Assembly (NCBI RefSeq): GCF_009687865.1
Contig: NZ_BLAE01000005.1
Coordinates: 227,999-291,998, forward strand
Length of the DNA: 64,000 nucleotides
Source of the DNA: Acrocarpospora macrocephala
Lineage (GTDB): Bacteria > Actinomycetota > Actinomycetes > Streptosporangiales > Streptosporangiaceae
Reading direction: 5' to 3'
Positions 15,774 to 24,331 of this stretch are shown here, piece after piece. Each line of letters begins with the position of its first letter. Position 1 is the stretch's first letter. The notes under the pieces were generated by a model, which worked only from the letters and a program-made list of their open reading frames with translations, was not told where the DNA came from and ran no database searches. The position numbers and the translations under genes are program-made.

Positions 15774-16253
15774 TCAGGTGCCTGGCAGGCCGGCGTTGAT
15801 CCGTTGCACGCAGGCCCGGATGACGGCCAGCAGGGAGTGGCGATCCGCCTGGGATACGCCCTCCAGCATGCGGTCCTCGATTTCGTCGGCGATGAGGTCG
15901 CACCTGGCCGTGACCTCGAGCCCTTTGGGGGTGAGCCGGGTCTCGAGCACGCGCTGGTTGTCGTTGGACGGGCTCCGGGAGATCAGGCCGGCGGTGATGA
16001 GCGAGGTGAGAACCTGGCTCATCGCCTGGGGTGTCACGTACGCCCGCCGGGCGAGCTGGGCGTTGCTGAGGCCGCTGCGCGCGCGGAGCACGGTCAGCGT
16101 GGCGTACTGGTGCGGGGAGAGCCCGAGCGGCCTGAGGCCCTGCTCGAGTTCCCGCTGGATGCCGCGATCGAGGCGGCCGATCGCGTACAGCAACCGCAGT
16201 TGCTGAGAGGAGACGACTTCGTCCGGCTCCCTCGCCGCAGGCATCGACACCAT
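15774..16253 (-). CDS. MarR-family transcriptional regulator
   Basis: 159 residues from ATG 16253. Winged-helix core: 'SPHQYATLTVLRARSGLSNAQLARRAYVTPQAMSQVLTSLITAGLI' (about 46-91) and the wing 'NDNQRVLETRLTPKG'. Helices at both ends form the dimer. No cysteines are placed like the MarR/OhrR sensors. It lies just downstream of the nine-gene operon ending at 16303, separated by a hairpin. It may repress that operon or the SDR it converges on; no operator is visible beside its own start. Confidence 0.92.
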   Translation of the reverse strand: MVSMPAAREPDEVVSSQQLRLLYAIGRLDRGIQRELEQGLRPLGLSPHQYATLTVLRARSGLSNAQLARRAYVTPQAMSQVLTSLITAGLISRSPSNDNQRVLETRLTPKGLEVTARCDLIADEIEDRMLEGVSQADRHSLLAVIRACVQRINAGLPGT

Positions 16254-16265
16254 CGAAGGGTATAA

Positions 16266-16297
16266 CGGCGGGACGCGGCGTCGCCCACGTCCCGCCG
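16266..16297 (-). terminator. Operon-end hairpin
   Basis: CGGCGGGACG (16266-16275) pairs with CGTCCCGCCG (16288-16297) around a 12-nt loop, immediately after the stop of the last operon gene (16303). Confidence 0.75.
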
Positions 16298-16302
16298 CCG
16301 TC

Positions 16303-17160
16303 TCATCGCGCCGCCGCCACCACGGCGATCGCCTTCGGGATGACGCCGAACCGGTGGAACAGGTCGGCCGCGAACTGCTGCTCGGCCAGGAATCGCCCGT
16401 CGACGGCGTGCACGCCCCAGTGCCGCGTGGCCAGCGCGGCACGCCACGTCTCCGCCGCGCCGCCGCGGCTGCTGCGCGAGAGCAGGGCGGCGACCTCGTC
16501 CAGGTGCGCCGCAGCCCATTCCTCAGTGGCGGCGACGGCGTCCACGAACGCGCGGGCCTCGGCGGGGTGCTCGCGCACCCAACTCCCCCGGCCGAAGAAC
16601 ACCGACCGGTTCTGCACGAGGTCCTGTGTCGGTGCGACGACGCGCACCTCGGCGAGCCGGCGCAGCCTGCTGTAGGCCGGGTCGACCACGAGCCAGCTGT
16701 CGGTGCCGGCGGCCAGGAAGTCCTCACCCTGGGCGGTCGCCTCGATGTCCACGATTGTCACGTCGTCCCAGGCCAGCCCGGCCCGGTCGACCGCGACGGC
16801 GAGGGCGTGCGTCTGCCAGGAGCCGACCGTGAAGGCGATGCTGCGGCCGCGCAGGTCGGCCAGGGTGCGGATGGGCGAGTCCGCCGGCACGACGATGCCA
16901 CCGGGGTCCGGGTGCGGCTCGGACGCGGCGAGGTAGACGACGTCCAGGTCCTGCGCCTGGGCCACGATCGGTGGCGTGGACCCCGTCGCGCCCACGTCGA
17001 TCACCCCGTCGACGAGCAGTCCGGTGGTACGGCGTCCGTCGTCGTAGCGGACGAACTGGACGTCTTGGGCTGCCCGCCGGAGCGGCTCCTGCAGGGCGTC
17101 GACGTGGCTCAGGATCCAGGTCGCCAGGTTGTTGGGGTGGGTGCCGATGATGATGCTCAC
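16303..17160 (-). CDS. Signal-less SsuA/DszB-fold protein
   Basis: 285 residues from GTG 17160, overlapping the DszB-like stop by 4 nt (GTGA). It begins directly at the first strand, 'IIIGTHPNNLATWIL', with no signal peptide or lipobox. Family segments of SsuA/NMT1-type binding proteins follow: 'LLVDGVIDVGATGSTPPIVAQAQ', 'IRTLADLRGRSIAFTVGSWQTHAL' and 'GTDSWLVVDPAYSRL'. Binding proteins need export, so a cytoplasmic version suggests an enzyme of the DszB type or a soluble sulfonate/sulfinate-binding partner. The DszB Cys/His/Arg set is not evident here. Last gene of the nine-gene operon. Role inferred from fold and context. Confidence 0.75.
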   Translation of the reverse strand: MSIIIGTHPNNLATWILSHVDALQEPLRRAAQDVQFVRYDDGRRTTGLLVDGVIDVGATGSTPPIVAQAQDLDVVYLAASEPHPDPGGIVVPADSPIRTLADLRGRSIAFTVGSWQTHALAVAVDRAGLAWDDVTIVDIEATAQGEDFLAAGTDSWLVVDPAYSRLRRLAEVRVVAPTQDLVQNRSVFFGRGSWVREHPAEARAFVDAVAATEEWAAAHLDEVAALLSRSSRGGAAETWRAALATRHWGVHAVDGRFLAEQQFAADLFHRFGVIPKAIAVVAAAR

Positions 17161-18182
17161 GAGCTGACCTCCGTCGTCGTGTCCTGGGTGAGGTAGGCGT
17201 CCGATGCGGCGAGCGGCCCAGGGTCGATCCACTCGTCGATCGGGAAGTCGCGGGGAAGCACACCGTGGCGGAGCAGGAACCGTTTCTGGTCGTCGAGATG
17301 GCCGATCCAGTCCGGCCTGAGCTCGGGTTCGAGGCGGTGGTGCAGCGTGTCGCCGTACGCGCGGGCCACCCCGGCGCGGGTCGAGCCGGTCTCGGCCGCG
17401 ACGATCCGCGCGGTGTCCTCCGGATGTCCGGCGGCCCACCGCGCCGCCTCCCGCAGCGCCGCGAGGTACCGGGCGACGATGTCGGGCCGCCGGGTCGCGA
17501 GGTCCTCGCTGACCGTCAGCGTCCGGGGCGTCCCGTTGTTGACCTGGAGCCGCGGGTCCGCCGTACGGGTGAGGTCGTGCACGCACAGCAGGTCGTCGCG
17601 GGCCAGCACGTCGGCCCCGGGTGCGCCTTTGACGTAGGCGGCGTCGCCGAGGCCCGCGCGCAGCGCCGCCACGGTGGCGCCGTAGAAGCCGTCGGCGCCT
17701 TTGTCCTCCGTCTGCGGCAGCGGGGCGGGGGCGTCGACGAGTTCCACGTCCGCCAGGGAGAGGCCGGCGTCGCGCAGGGCGGCGTCGAACCCGCGCAGGG
17801 CCATGGCCCGGAAGAAGTCCACGCGGTCGCCGCCGTGGGTGGGCAGGATGAGCCGCCGGCCCGCCAGGTCCCCCGGGCCGGTGATCCCGCTGCCCCGGCG
17901 GGTGACGATCGCCTGCAGCTCGGGGACCCAGGTCAGGCCGACCAGGCGGGTGCGCTCGCCGCGGGACCGCGCCCACAGCGCCGGCACGTTGCCGCCCTCG
18001 CGGAACAGGGCCGGAAGGCGGTGGTCGAAATGCGCCTCCGCGGCCCCGGCCAGGCGCAGCGGGGCCACGGCCAGCCCGGCGGCGGAGAGCGACGCCGCCA
18101 GCCGCCCGGTGTCGAGCGCGATCCCGGACGCCGTCGGCACGGGGCACCGCGTGTACCAGACAGTGCTCACTGCGTCGGTCAT
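17157..18182 (-). CDS. DszB-like sulfinate desulfinase homologue
   Basis: 341 residues, ATG 18182 overlapping the ABC ATPase stop by 4 nt. No signal peptide. It resembles 2'-hydroxybiphenyl-2-sulfinate desulfinase (DszB): 'YTRCPVPTA' near the N-terminus matches DszB's 'YSNCPVPNA', and the next conserved block 'HFDHRLPALFREGGNVPALW' matches the DszB block carrying its His and Arg. The three catalytic residues map to C13, H51 and R61; the His-Arg spacing (10) equals that of DszB (H60, R70). The following 'DLAGRR' segment is also shared. I infer cleavage of a C-sulfinate with release of sulfite. The rest is diverged, so the substrate is not biphenyl-like by necessity. Databases would probably label it 'ABC substrate-binding protein'. 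Confidence 0.75.
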   Translation of the reverse strand: MTDAVSTVWYTRCPVPTASGIALDTGRLAASLSAAGLAVAPLRLAGAAEAHFDHRLPALFREGGNVPALWARSRGERTRLVGLTWVPELQAIVTRRGSGITGPGDLAGRRLILPTHGGDRVDFFRAMALRGFDAALRDAGLSLADVELVDAPAPLPQTEDKGADGFYGATVAALRAGLGDAAYVKGAPGADVLARDDLLCVHDLTRTADPRLQVNNGTPRTLTVSEDLATRRPDIVARYLAALREAARWAAGHPEDTARIVAAETGSTRAGVARAYGDTLHHRLEPELRPDWIGHLDDQKRFLLRHGVLPRDFPIDEWIDPGPLAASDAYLTQDTTTEVSS

Positions 18183-18964
18183 CTCGGCTCCTTTGTCGTG
18201 AGGCGGCCCAGGAAGGCGTGGGTACGCGCGTGGCGGGGCGCGGTCAGGACGGACTCCGGCGGGCCGAGTTCGAGGATGCGGCCCTCGTCGACGAACGCGA
18301 CCCGGTCGGCGATGTCCCGGGCGAAGGCCAGCTCGTGGGTCACGATGAGCATCGTCATGCCACGACCCGCGAGGGTCTGGATGGTCTGCAGAACCTCGGC
18401 GACGAGTTCGGGATCCAGGGCGCTGGTCGGCTCGTCGAACAGCATGACCTTCGGCCGCATCGCCAGCGCCCGGGCGATCGCGACCCGTTGCTGCTGGCCG
18501 CCGGAGAGCTGGCGCGGATAGCTGTGCTCCCGGCCCGCGAGGCCGACCTGGGCCAGCAGCTCCCCCGCCCGCTCCGCCGCCTCGGCCCGGGACAGGCCGC
18601 GGACCGAGATCGGCGCTTCGACGATGTTCTCCAGGGCCGTGAGGTTCGGAAACAGGTTGAAGCTCTGGAACACCATGCCGACGTCGGCCCGCTGGCGGCG
18701 GATCCTGCCCTCGGGGAGGGCGCGCAGCCGGTGGCCGCCGGCGGGACGGTAGCCGATCAGCTCGCCGTCGATCTCGACGAATCCGGCGTCGGGCGCTTCG
18801 AGGTGGTTGACGCAGCGCAGCAGGGTGCTCTTGCCCGACCCTGAGGCGCCGATGAGGCAGATCACCTCGCCGCGCGCGACCTCCAGGTCGACTCCGCGCA
18901 GCACGGGCGTGCCGGCATAGCTTTTGTGCAGGTCGACCAGGCGGATCATGGGCTGCTCGCTCAT
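18179..18964 (-). CDS. Polar amino-acid ABC transporter, ATP-binding protein
   Basis: 261 residues. ATG 18964 overlaps the permease stop by 4 nt. Walker A 'GASGSGKST', 'VFQSFNLF', signature 'LSGGQQQR' and '[13 protein letters not shown]' with 'VTHE' are complete. It is the closest relative in the window of the ATPase at 9629; both carry the same 'DGELIGY/LGY' insertion, so the two transport systems share ancestry. It drives the permease at 18961 with the lipoprotein at 23251. Its position between permease and the DszB-like gene ties import to desulfination. Confidence 0.93.
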   Translation of the reverse strand: MSEQPMIRLVDLHKSYAGTPVLRGVDLEVARGEVICLIGASGSGKSTLLRCVNHLEAPDAGFVEIDGELIGYRPAGGHRLRALPEGRIRRQRADVGMVFQSFNLFPNLTALENIVEAPISVRGLSRAEAAERAGELLAQVGLAGREHSYPRQLSGGQQQRVAIARALAMRPKVMLFDEPTSALDPELVAEVLQTIQTLAGRGMTMLIVTHELAFARDIADRVAFVDEGRILELGPPESVLTAPRHARTHAFLGRLTTKEPR

Positions 18965-19890
18965 CGGCTCCTCCATGCCGCCCGTATCCGATGCCACGGA
19001 GACGGCGGTGGCGGGCGCCGCGCGCCGCGGGCGAAATGGCGCTCGACGTAGTACTGCGCGGCCGAGAGCAACGAGGTGACGATGAGGTACCACGCCGTGG
19101 CCACGGCCAGCAGCGGCACAATCGCGTAGGTGCGGTTGTAGATGAACTGCACCGAGTAGAGGAGGTCGTTCACGGCGATCACACTCACCATCGAGGTGCC
19201 TTTGAGGGTGCCGATGAGCAGGTTGCCGGTCGCGGGCACGATGCTGCGCATGGCCTGGGGCAGCACGACCCGGCGGAAGATCCTTGACCGGCGCAGTCCG
19301 AGCGCGGTGCCGGCCTCGATCTGGCCTGGATCCACCGCGAGGATGCCGCCGCGGATGATCTCACCGGCGTGCGCCGCCTCGTGCAGCGTCAGCCCGAGCA
19401 GGGCCGCGGTCGTGGCGCTGATCAGGTCGTTGGAGCTGCCCGAGATGAGCGTCGGCCCACCGGGGATCCCCAGGGAGAGGGTGGGATAGAGGTAGCCGAT
19501 GTTGAACCAGAACAGCAGCTGCACCAGGACGGGCACCGACCGGAAGAACCAGACGTAGGCCCAGCTGATCGCCCGCAGGACGGGATTGGCCGACAGGCGC
19601 ATGGCGGCCACGGCGATGCCGGCGACGAATCCCAGCGTCGTGACGACCAGGGTGAGCCACACCGTCAGCCACAGCCCCTTCAGCACCGGCGTGGCCAGGA
19701 AGTATGCCGCGACGACATCCCACTCCATGGCGGGGTTGCGGGCCAGGGAGGAGGCGCCGGCCGCCACGATCGCCAGGGCGGCGGCGCCGGCCACCCATCG
19801 CCACGGGTGCCGGCGACCGGCCAGCGCGGGCGTGTCCGGCCGGGGCGGTCCGGGCTCGGTGCCGATCTCCGCCGGGTGCGGGGCGCTCAT
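18961..19890 (-). CDS. Polar amino-acid ABC transporter permease
   Basis: 309 residues with a proline-rich cytoplasmic N-terminus of about 30, one helix at 32-50 and a five-helix core. EAA loop '[24 protein letters not shown]' is canonical. It is colinear with the permease at 10390 (both contain '[17 protein letters not shown]'-type loops). ATG 19890 overlaps the thioesterase stop by 4 nt. Confidence 0.92.
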   Translation of the reverse strand: MSAPHPAEIGTEPGPPRPDTPALAGRRHPWRWVAGAAALAIVAAGASSLARNPAMEWDVVAAYFLATPVLKGLWLTVWLTLVVTTLGFVAGIAVAAMRLSANPVLRAISWAYVWFFRSVPVLVQLLFWFNIGYLYPTLSLGIPGGPTLISGSSNDLISATTAALLGLTLHEAAHAGEIIRGGILAVDPGQIEAGTALGLRRSRIFRRVVLPQAMRSIVPATGNLLIGTLKGTSMVSVIAVNDLLYSVQFIYNRTYAIVPLLAVATAWYLIVTSLLSAAQYYVERHFARGARRPPPPSPWHRIRAAWRSR

Positions 19891-20276
19891 CGTGGTGTCT
19901 CATCGATGATGAGGCAGGTCACCCGGGCGGTGCACACTTGCTCGCCGGCGTCGTCGGTGATGACGACGTGGTAGCTCGCCACCCGCCGTCCCAGCCGGAT
20001 GGCGGTGGCCACCGCCGTGACGCTCCCGTGGCGTACCGAACGGTGGTGGGTGGCGTTGAGCTCGAGGCCGACGGCGGTCGCGCCGAGTTCGGCGGCGTGC
20101 AGGTTCGCGGCGAGGGAGGCGATGCTCTCGGCCAGCATGCACGAGGCGCCACCGGCGAGCAGTCCCCTGGGCTGCCGGTTGCCGGATACGGGCATCCGGG
20201 CGGCGGCGCGCGACGGAGCCGCGGACAGCACCTCGATGCCGAGGCGGTCGCGCAGCAGTGTCTCTGACACGCTCAC
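19887..20276 (-). CDS. PaaI-type hotdog thioesterase
   Basis: 129 residues from GTG 20276, overlapping the class V enzyme stop by 4 nt. The long helix 'GLLAGGASCMLAESIASLAAN' and the strands 'VGLELNATHHRSVRHGSVTAVATAIRLGRRVASYHVVI' give a hotdog fold of the PaaI/DUF4442 class. The catalytic Asp/Glu position appears as Glu in 'LAESIAS'. These enzymes hydrolyse acyl-CoA thioesters. In an operon with a CoA-transferase and an enoyl-CoA hydratase it may release the free acid at the end, or clear dead-end CoA esters. Short and intact. Confidence 0.85.
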   Translation of the reverse strand: MSVSETLLRDRLGIEVLSAAPSRAAARMPVSGNRQPRGLLAGGASCMLAESIASLAANLHAAELGATAVGLELNATHHRSVRHGSVTAVATAIRLGRRVASYHVVITDDAGEQVCTARVTCLIIDETPR

Positions 20277-21382
20277 TGGGTGGTCACCGCCTTGTCCAGG
20301 GTCAGCCTCTCGATGGCCTCGACCGCGAAAGCGAGTTCGCTTCCGGTGGTGAACGGACCGCAGGACAGGCGTACGGCGTCGATCTCGGCGATGCCCCTGG
20401 CGGCGATCCGCTGGGCGCCCAGCGCCGTGGCGACGGCGAGCGGGTCGGCGCCGGCGAGCCGGAACGCGACGAGACCGGCGTGCGGCGCCGGCGTGAGCAC
20501 CTGGATGCCCGGGATGCCGGCGAGCTGACGGCGGGCCAGCGCGGCGCCCCGCCACACCGCGTCGAGCAGGCGTTCGTGGCCATGCTCCTCGCGCCACCGT
20601 ACGGCGGCGCGCAGGCCCGCCCAGAGCATCGCCGACTTCGCGCCGGATCCGAAGGCGGACGCGGGCCGGTGGTGCGCGCCGCGGGTGACCACCAGGGCGC
20701 CGGTGCCCTCGGGGCCCAGCAGCCACTTCTGCCCGGGGAAGGCGTAGAAGTCGGCGCCCAGCGCGTGGACGTCGACGTCGAGTGCGCCGACCGCCTGGGC
20801 GCCGTCGACGAGTACCCGCGCGCCGTGGCGTCGCGCCGCCGCCGCGATCCGCTCGATCGGGAGTACGGCTCCGGCGCCATAGGTGACGTGGGAGACGACG
20901 ATCAGCCGGGCTCCTTCGGCTGCGGCGATCACGCTCGATCCGATCTCCTCGGGTGTGTGGCCGCTCGTACCGGCCAGGACGAGGCGCAGGTCGTGGCGGC
21001 GCACGGTGGCGCGCACGGCGGCCAGGACGTCCGGGTGTTCGAGGGAGGTCGTCAGGACACGGTCGCCAGGAGACCACGGGATCGACGCCAGGACCTGCTC
21101 GATGCCGTCGGTCGTGCCGCTGGTCAGGGCGATCTCGCCTTCGTCGGCGCGGACGAGGCCGGCCAGCAGGGCGCGGGCCTGCTCGAATCCTTCGGCGATC
21201 CGGGCGAATCGCCGGCCGGAGGCGCGTCCTCTCGCCAGGTCGGCGTCGAGCGCGGCGACCATCGCGTCGCGTACCTGGCGGGGCAGCGGGCCGGCGGTCC
21301 CGGTGTTCAGGTAGACCAGTCCGGTCAGCGCGGGAATGTCGGCGCGGACCGCGGCCACGTCGAGCCCGGTGCACTCAGCCAT
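20273..21382 (-). CDS. Class V aminotransferase / cysteine-desulfurase-like PLP enzyme
   Basis: 369 residues. The PLP fold is complete: 'VYLNTGTAGPLP' N-terminal arm, 'LTSGTTDGIEQ', 'LVDGAQAVGALDVDV' with the Asp and Gln that hold the cofactor, and the Schiff-base lysine in 'YAFPGQKWLLGPEG' (about residue 225). The cysteine desulfurase loop (RSGxxC) is absent, so NifS-type sulfur transfer is unlikely. An epimerase/lyase or transaminase role fits better. It overlaps the hydratase stop by 8 nt. In context it may deaminate or eliminate from an imported amino sulfinate or sulfonate. Confidence 0.88.
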   Translation of the reverse strand: MAECTGLDVAAVRADIPALTGLVYLNTGTAGPLPRQVRDAMVAALDADLARGRASGRRFARIAEGFEQARALLAGLVRADEGEIALTSGTTDGIEQVLASIPWSPGDRVLTTSLEHPDVLAAVRATVRRHDLRLVLAGTSGHTPEEIGSSVIAAAEGARLIVVSHVTYGAGAVLPIERIAAAARRHGARVLVDGAQAVGALDVDVHALGADFYAFPGQKWLLGPEGTGALVVTRGAHHRPASAFGSGAKSAMLWAGLRAAVRWREEHGHERLLDAVWRGAALARRQLAGIPGIQVLTPAPHAGLVAFRLAGADPLAVATALGAQRIAARGIAEIDAVRLSCGPFTTGSELAFAVEAIERLTLDKAVTTQ

Positions 21383-22118
21383 CGGAGCCGTCCGGGTGGT
21401 TCGCCGCGTGCAGGGCCTTGTCGGCGGCCTCGATCGCGTCCGCGAAGGTCGTCGGCGCCGTACGCAGCCTGCGCAGCCACGCGTGCGTGGCGGCGAGGGC
21501 GTGGGGCTCGTGCGCGGCGATCGCCCGGGCGATGGCGACGGCGGTCGCGCGCTCCTCGCCGGCGGGGACCAGGCGGGCGGCCAGACCGGCCGCGACGGCC
21601 TCGTCGGCCGACAGCCAGCGCGAGGTGAGCAGCAGGTCGGCGGCGAGTTGCGGCCCGACCCGCGAGTGCACCAGCCAGGCGCCCAGGATGCCGGGCAGTC
21701 CCGCGCTGAGCTCGGGCATGCCGAGGCGGGCCCCAGGTCCGACGACGAGGAGGTCGCAGTGCAGCGCGAGCTGCAGTGACGCTCCCGCGGCGATGCCGTG
21801 GACGGCGGCGATCGTCGGCAGCGCGTAGTCGCTCAGCGTCCGCTGCAGCCCGATCATGAGTTGCCGCTGCTCGTCACGTTCCGCTGGGGTTTGCTCGGCC
21901 AGTTCGCGCACGTCGATGCCGGCGCCGAAGGCCCGTTCGCCCGCGCCGGTGAGGACCACCGCGCGGGTGGTGGCGTCCCCGGCGAGCAGGGCCAGGGCGT
22001 CGGTGAGATCGCGGGCGAGCCTGCGGGAGATGGCGTTGAGCCGGGCGGGTCGCGTCATCTCCAGCACGACCACGCCGCCGTCCAGGGCTTCCGATCGCAG
22101 GACAGCGTCCGTACTCAT
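21375..22118 (-). CDS. Enoyl-CoA hydratase/isomerase (crotonase family)
   Basis: 247 residues; ATG 22118 overlaps the CoA-transferase stop by 4 nt. Crotonase fold with 'RPARLNAISRRLARDL', the oxyanion-hole segments 'RAFGAGIDVREL' and 'IAAVHGIAAGASLQLALHCDLLV', and 'GMPELSAGLPGILG'. The second catalytic Glu of classical hydratases falls in 'MPELSAGLPG', where the canonical text is 'PE..lGl.Pg.Gg', so one acidic residue is kept. Substrate is an acyl-CoA, presumably formed by the neighbour. Possible reactions: hydration, isomerisation or elimination of sulfite/sulfinate from a CoA ester. Confidence 0.9.
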   Translation of the reverse strand: MSTDAVLRSEALDGGVVVLEMTRPARLNAISRRLARDLTDALALLAGDATTRAVVLTGAGERAFGAGIDVRELAEQTPAERDEQRQLMIGLQRTLSDYALPTIAAVHGIAAGASLQLALHCDLLVVGPGARLGMPELSAGLPGILGAWLVHSRVGPQLAADLLLTSRWLSADEAVAAGLAARLVPAGEERATAVAIARAIAAHEPHALAATHAWLRRLRTAPTTFADAIEAADKALHAANHPDGSDG

Positions 22119-23254
22119 GCCAGCTCCGCTGTCGTGTGCTCGCCGGTTCGCGGCACGCGGCGGCGGAGTGCCGTGTCGTCCCAGCCCGAGAACCGCAACG
22201 GCGACCGGACCACGCGGATGGGGCTGCCGTCGATGTCCTCGGCGTCCAGGATGGAGTCCCTCTTACCGTCCCCGACGACCTCGGCGTACGTCCGGATGCG
22301 GCCGGCGGTCAGTCCCGCCGAGGCGAACAGCCGCAGCCAGTGGTCGACCGGATGCTCGCGCAGGACCTCCTCGATCGCCGCGGTCAGCGCCTCCCGGTGC
22401 GTGACGCGGGCGTCCGCTGTGCCGAACCGCGGGTCGTCCCGCCATTGCGGGCGTCCCACCAGCTCACACAGCCGCGCCCAGTGCCGGGGCAGGTGGGCGG
22501 AGATGACGAGCGGGCCGTCCGCGGCCAGGAACACGTCGGCGGGCGCGGCGTACGGCGCGCGGTTGCCGGCCCGTTCCGGCTCCTTGCCGGACGACAGGTA
22601 CTCGGCCAGCGGCTGGGCCTGCAGATGCAGCCCGACGTCGAGCATCGACACGGTCACCTCCTCGGGCGCGCCGCCGCGTTCGCGGCCGAGGAGGGCGCTG
22701 ACCACACCGAGCGCCAGCACGTACGCCGACGCCGCGTCGATGATGGGCACGCCGACCTTCGTCGGGGGCCCGTCGGGCTCGCCGGTGACCGCCATGAGGC
22801 CGGACTCGGCCTGCAGCACGATGTCGACCCCGCCGCGGTCGCGGTCGGGCCCGGACTCGCCGAAAGCCGACAGCCGCGCCACCACCAGCCGGGGGTTGCG
22901 GGCGCGCAGCTCCCGTACGCCCAGTTCGAGCCGTTCCATCGTCCCGGGGCGGAACGAGGAGATCACCGCGTCCGCGCCCGCGCACAGGCGCAGGGCGTCC
23001 GAGCGGCCTCCGGGATCTTTCAGGTCCAGCGCGACCGAGCGTTTGTGCACGTTGTACGCGGCGAAGGACGGTGTGGTCAGGCCGTGCTCGACCCGGCGCG
23101 AGCGCGCGCCGCGCATCGGATCGCCGGTGACGTCCTCCACCTTGATCACGTCCGCGCCCAGCGCGGCGAGCAGATCGCCGGCGGACGGGCCGGCGATCAA
23201 CCGGCTGAAGTCGACGATCACGCAGCCGGACAGCGGCCCCGCGGTGGCACTCAA
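22115..23254 (-). CDS. Family III CoA-transferase (CaiB/BaiF)
   Basis: 379 residues. No ATG or GTG fits; TTG at 23254 overlaps the upstream stop as TTGA, matching the 4-nt overlaps along the operon. The start 'SGCVIVDFSRLIAGPSAGDLLAALGADVIKVE' is the family hallmark, and the catalytic Asp lies in 'DRGGVDIVLQAESGLM'. These enzymes move CoA from an acyl-CoA donor to a carboxylate. A class III enzyme (Act of Variovorax) is known to activate 3-sulfinopropionate, which makes its pairing here with a DszB-like protein suggestive. The acceptor is unproven. Confidence 0.9.
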   Translation of the reverse strand: MSATAGPLSGCVIVDFSRLIAGPSAGDLLAALGADVIKVEDVTGDPMRGARSRRVEHGLTTPSFAAYNVHKRSVALDLKDPGGRSDALRLCAGADAVISSFRPGTMERLELGVRELRARNPRLVVARLSAFGESGPDRDRGGVDIVLQAESGLMAVTGEPDGPPTKVGVPIIDAASAYVLALGVVSALLGRERGGAPEEVTVSMLDVGLHLQAQPLAEYLSSGKEPERAGNRAPYAAPADVFLAADGPLVISAHLPRHWARLCELVGRPQWRDDPRFGTADARVTHREALTAAIEEVLREHPVDHWLRLFASAGLTAGRIRTYAEVVGDGKRDSILDAEDIDGSPIRVVRSPLRFSGWDDTALRRRVPRTGEHTTAELA

Positions 23255-24240
23255 CCCGCGAACCCCGTTCCCTGGTCGCCGATGTTCACATCGGGGCCGA
23301 GCTTGTTGCCGGAGACGCCCCAGCGCTCGAACGCCTTGTCGTAGTAGCCGTCCGCTTGCAGCTTCTGGAGCGCGCCGAGGACCGCGTCGCGCAGGCCGTC
23401 CTGCCCCTTGGGCAGGGTCCAGCCGAGGACGAGCGTGCCGGCCTCGGGCAACTGGACGGCGTCGACGGGCTTGCCCTGGGACTGGTCCCACACCACGTTG
23501 AAGTCGCTGCCGACGTAGCTGTCGATCCGGCCCGAGATCAGCGCGAGCTGCATCGACGGGATGTCCTCGAAGCTCGACAGGACGGGGTTCTCCGTACCCG
23601 CCTGCTGGCAGACGCCCTGCAGGATCGCCAGCACCGAGAACGAGCCCTTCACCTCGCCGAACTTCTTGCCGCAGACGTCGGCGGCCGACTTGATGCCGGC
23701 CGGGTTGCCCTTCTTGACCATGAGGACGTTGCGGGACAGCAGCGTGTCGATGAAGTCGTACTTCGCCTCCCGCTCCTTGGTGTCGCCGTTGGTCGAGGTG
23801 GTCAGGTCGATCCGCTTGGAATCGAGGGCGAGCAGCTGGGCCGCCGTGCTCGGGTAGTTCTCCGACTCGAATTTCACGCCGAGCAGCTGCTCGACCGCGA
23901 GGATGAGGTCGGCGTTGAGCCCTTTCACCTCGTCGGTGCCCTCGCCGGGGAAGTTGATCGGCGGCAGGCCGACACTCGTGGCGGTCCGCACCAGACCGGA
24001 GTCGAGCACGCTCTTGGGGAGCTTGGCGCGCAGCTCGGGATCGGCCTCGTAGCCGGGCGCGAGCTGCGCCTGACCAGCCAGGTTCGCCGGCTGACCCGAC
24101 GGGGTCGCCGCGTTCCCGGCGCCGGCATTCACCGAGGTCTCGGCCGACCCGCACGCGGTCAGACCGGCGAGTGCGACCGACACGAGCCCGAGGGCCAGAC
24201 GACGACGCACACCCGGCGCCAAGGAGGTGGAGGAGTACAT
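23251..24240 (-). CDS. ABC transporter substrate-binding lipoprotein (SBP family 3)
   Basis: 329 residues from ATG 24240. A 24-codon longer frame exists but would run through the -10/-35 promoter, and only this start gives a proper signal peptide: basic n-region (PGVRRR), hydrophobic core and lipobox LTAC with Cys near 30. The mature part is family-3 binding fold: 'VGLPPINFPGEGTDEVKGLNADLI', 'RIDLTTSTNGDTKEREAKYDFIDTL' and 'ISGRIDSYVGSDFNVVWD'. First gene of the nine-gene operon. Ligand presumably an amino-acid-like anion. Confidence 0.92.
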   Translation of the reverse strand: MYSSTSLAPGVRRRLALGLVSVALAGLTACGSAETSVNAGAGNAATPSGQPANLAGQAQLAPGYEADPELRAKLPKSVLDSGLVRTATSVGLPPINFPGEGTDEVKGLNADLILAVEQLLGVKFESENYPSTAAQLLALDSKRIDLTTSTNGDTKEREAKYDFIDTLLSRNVLMVKKGNPAGIKSAADVCGKKFGEVKGSFSVLAILQGVCQQAGTENPVLSSFEDIPSMQLALISGRIDSYVGSDFNVVWDQSQGKPVDAVQLPEAGTLVLGWTLPKGQDGLRDAVLGALQKLQADGYYDKAFERWGVSGNKLGPDVNIGDQGTGFAG

Positions 24241-24288
24241 GGCAATCTTCTTCCAGTAAAACCAGTCGGCAATGTAGGGAATATGACC

Positions 24289-24317
24289 AATATAAAGGCC
24301 CTTGATATCCACAGCAA
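24289..24317 (-). promoter_or_regulatory. Probable sigma-70-type promoter of nine-gene operon
   Basis: Read on the minus strand, TTGCTG (24317-24312) and TATATT (24294-24289) are separated by 17 nt, about 50 nt upstream of the lipoprotein start. An AT-rich island in otherwise GC-rich DNA. Confidence 0.55.
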
Positions 24318-24331
24318 AGCCGTCTCACTAT

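Noticed and set aside
20273..21382. Cysteine desulfurase (NifS/SufS)
   Set aside because: The Cys-containing catalytic loop is absent; only the general class V PLP fold is supported.
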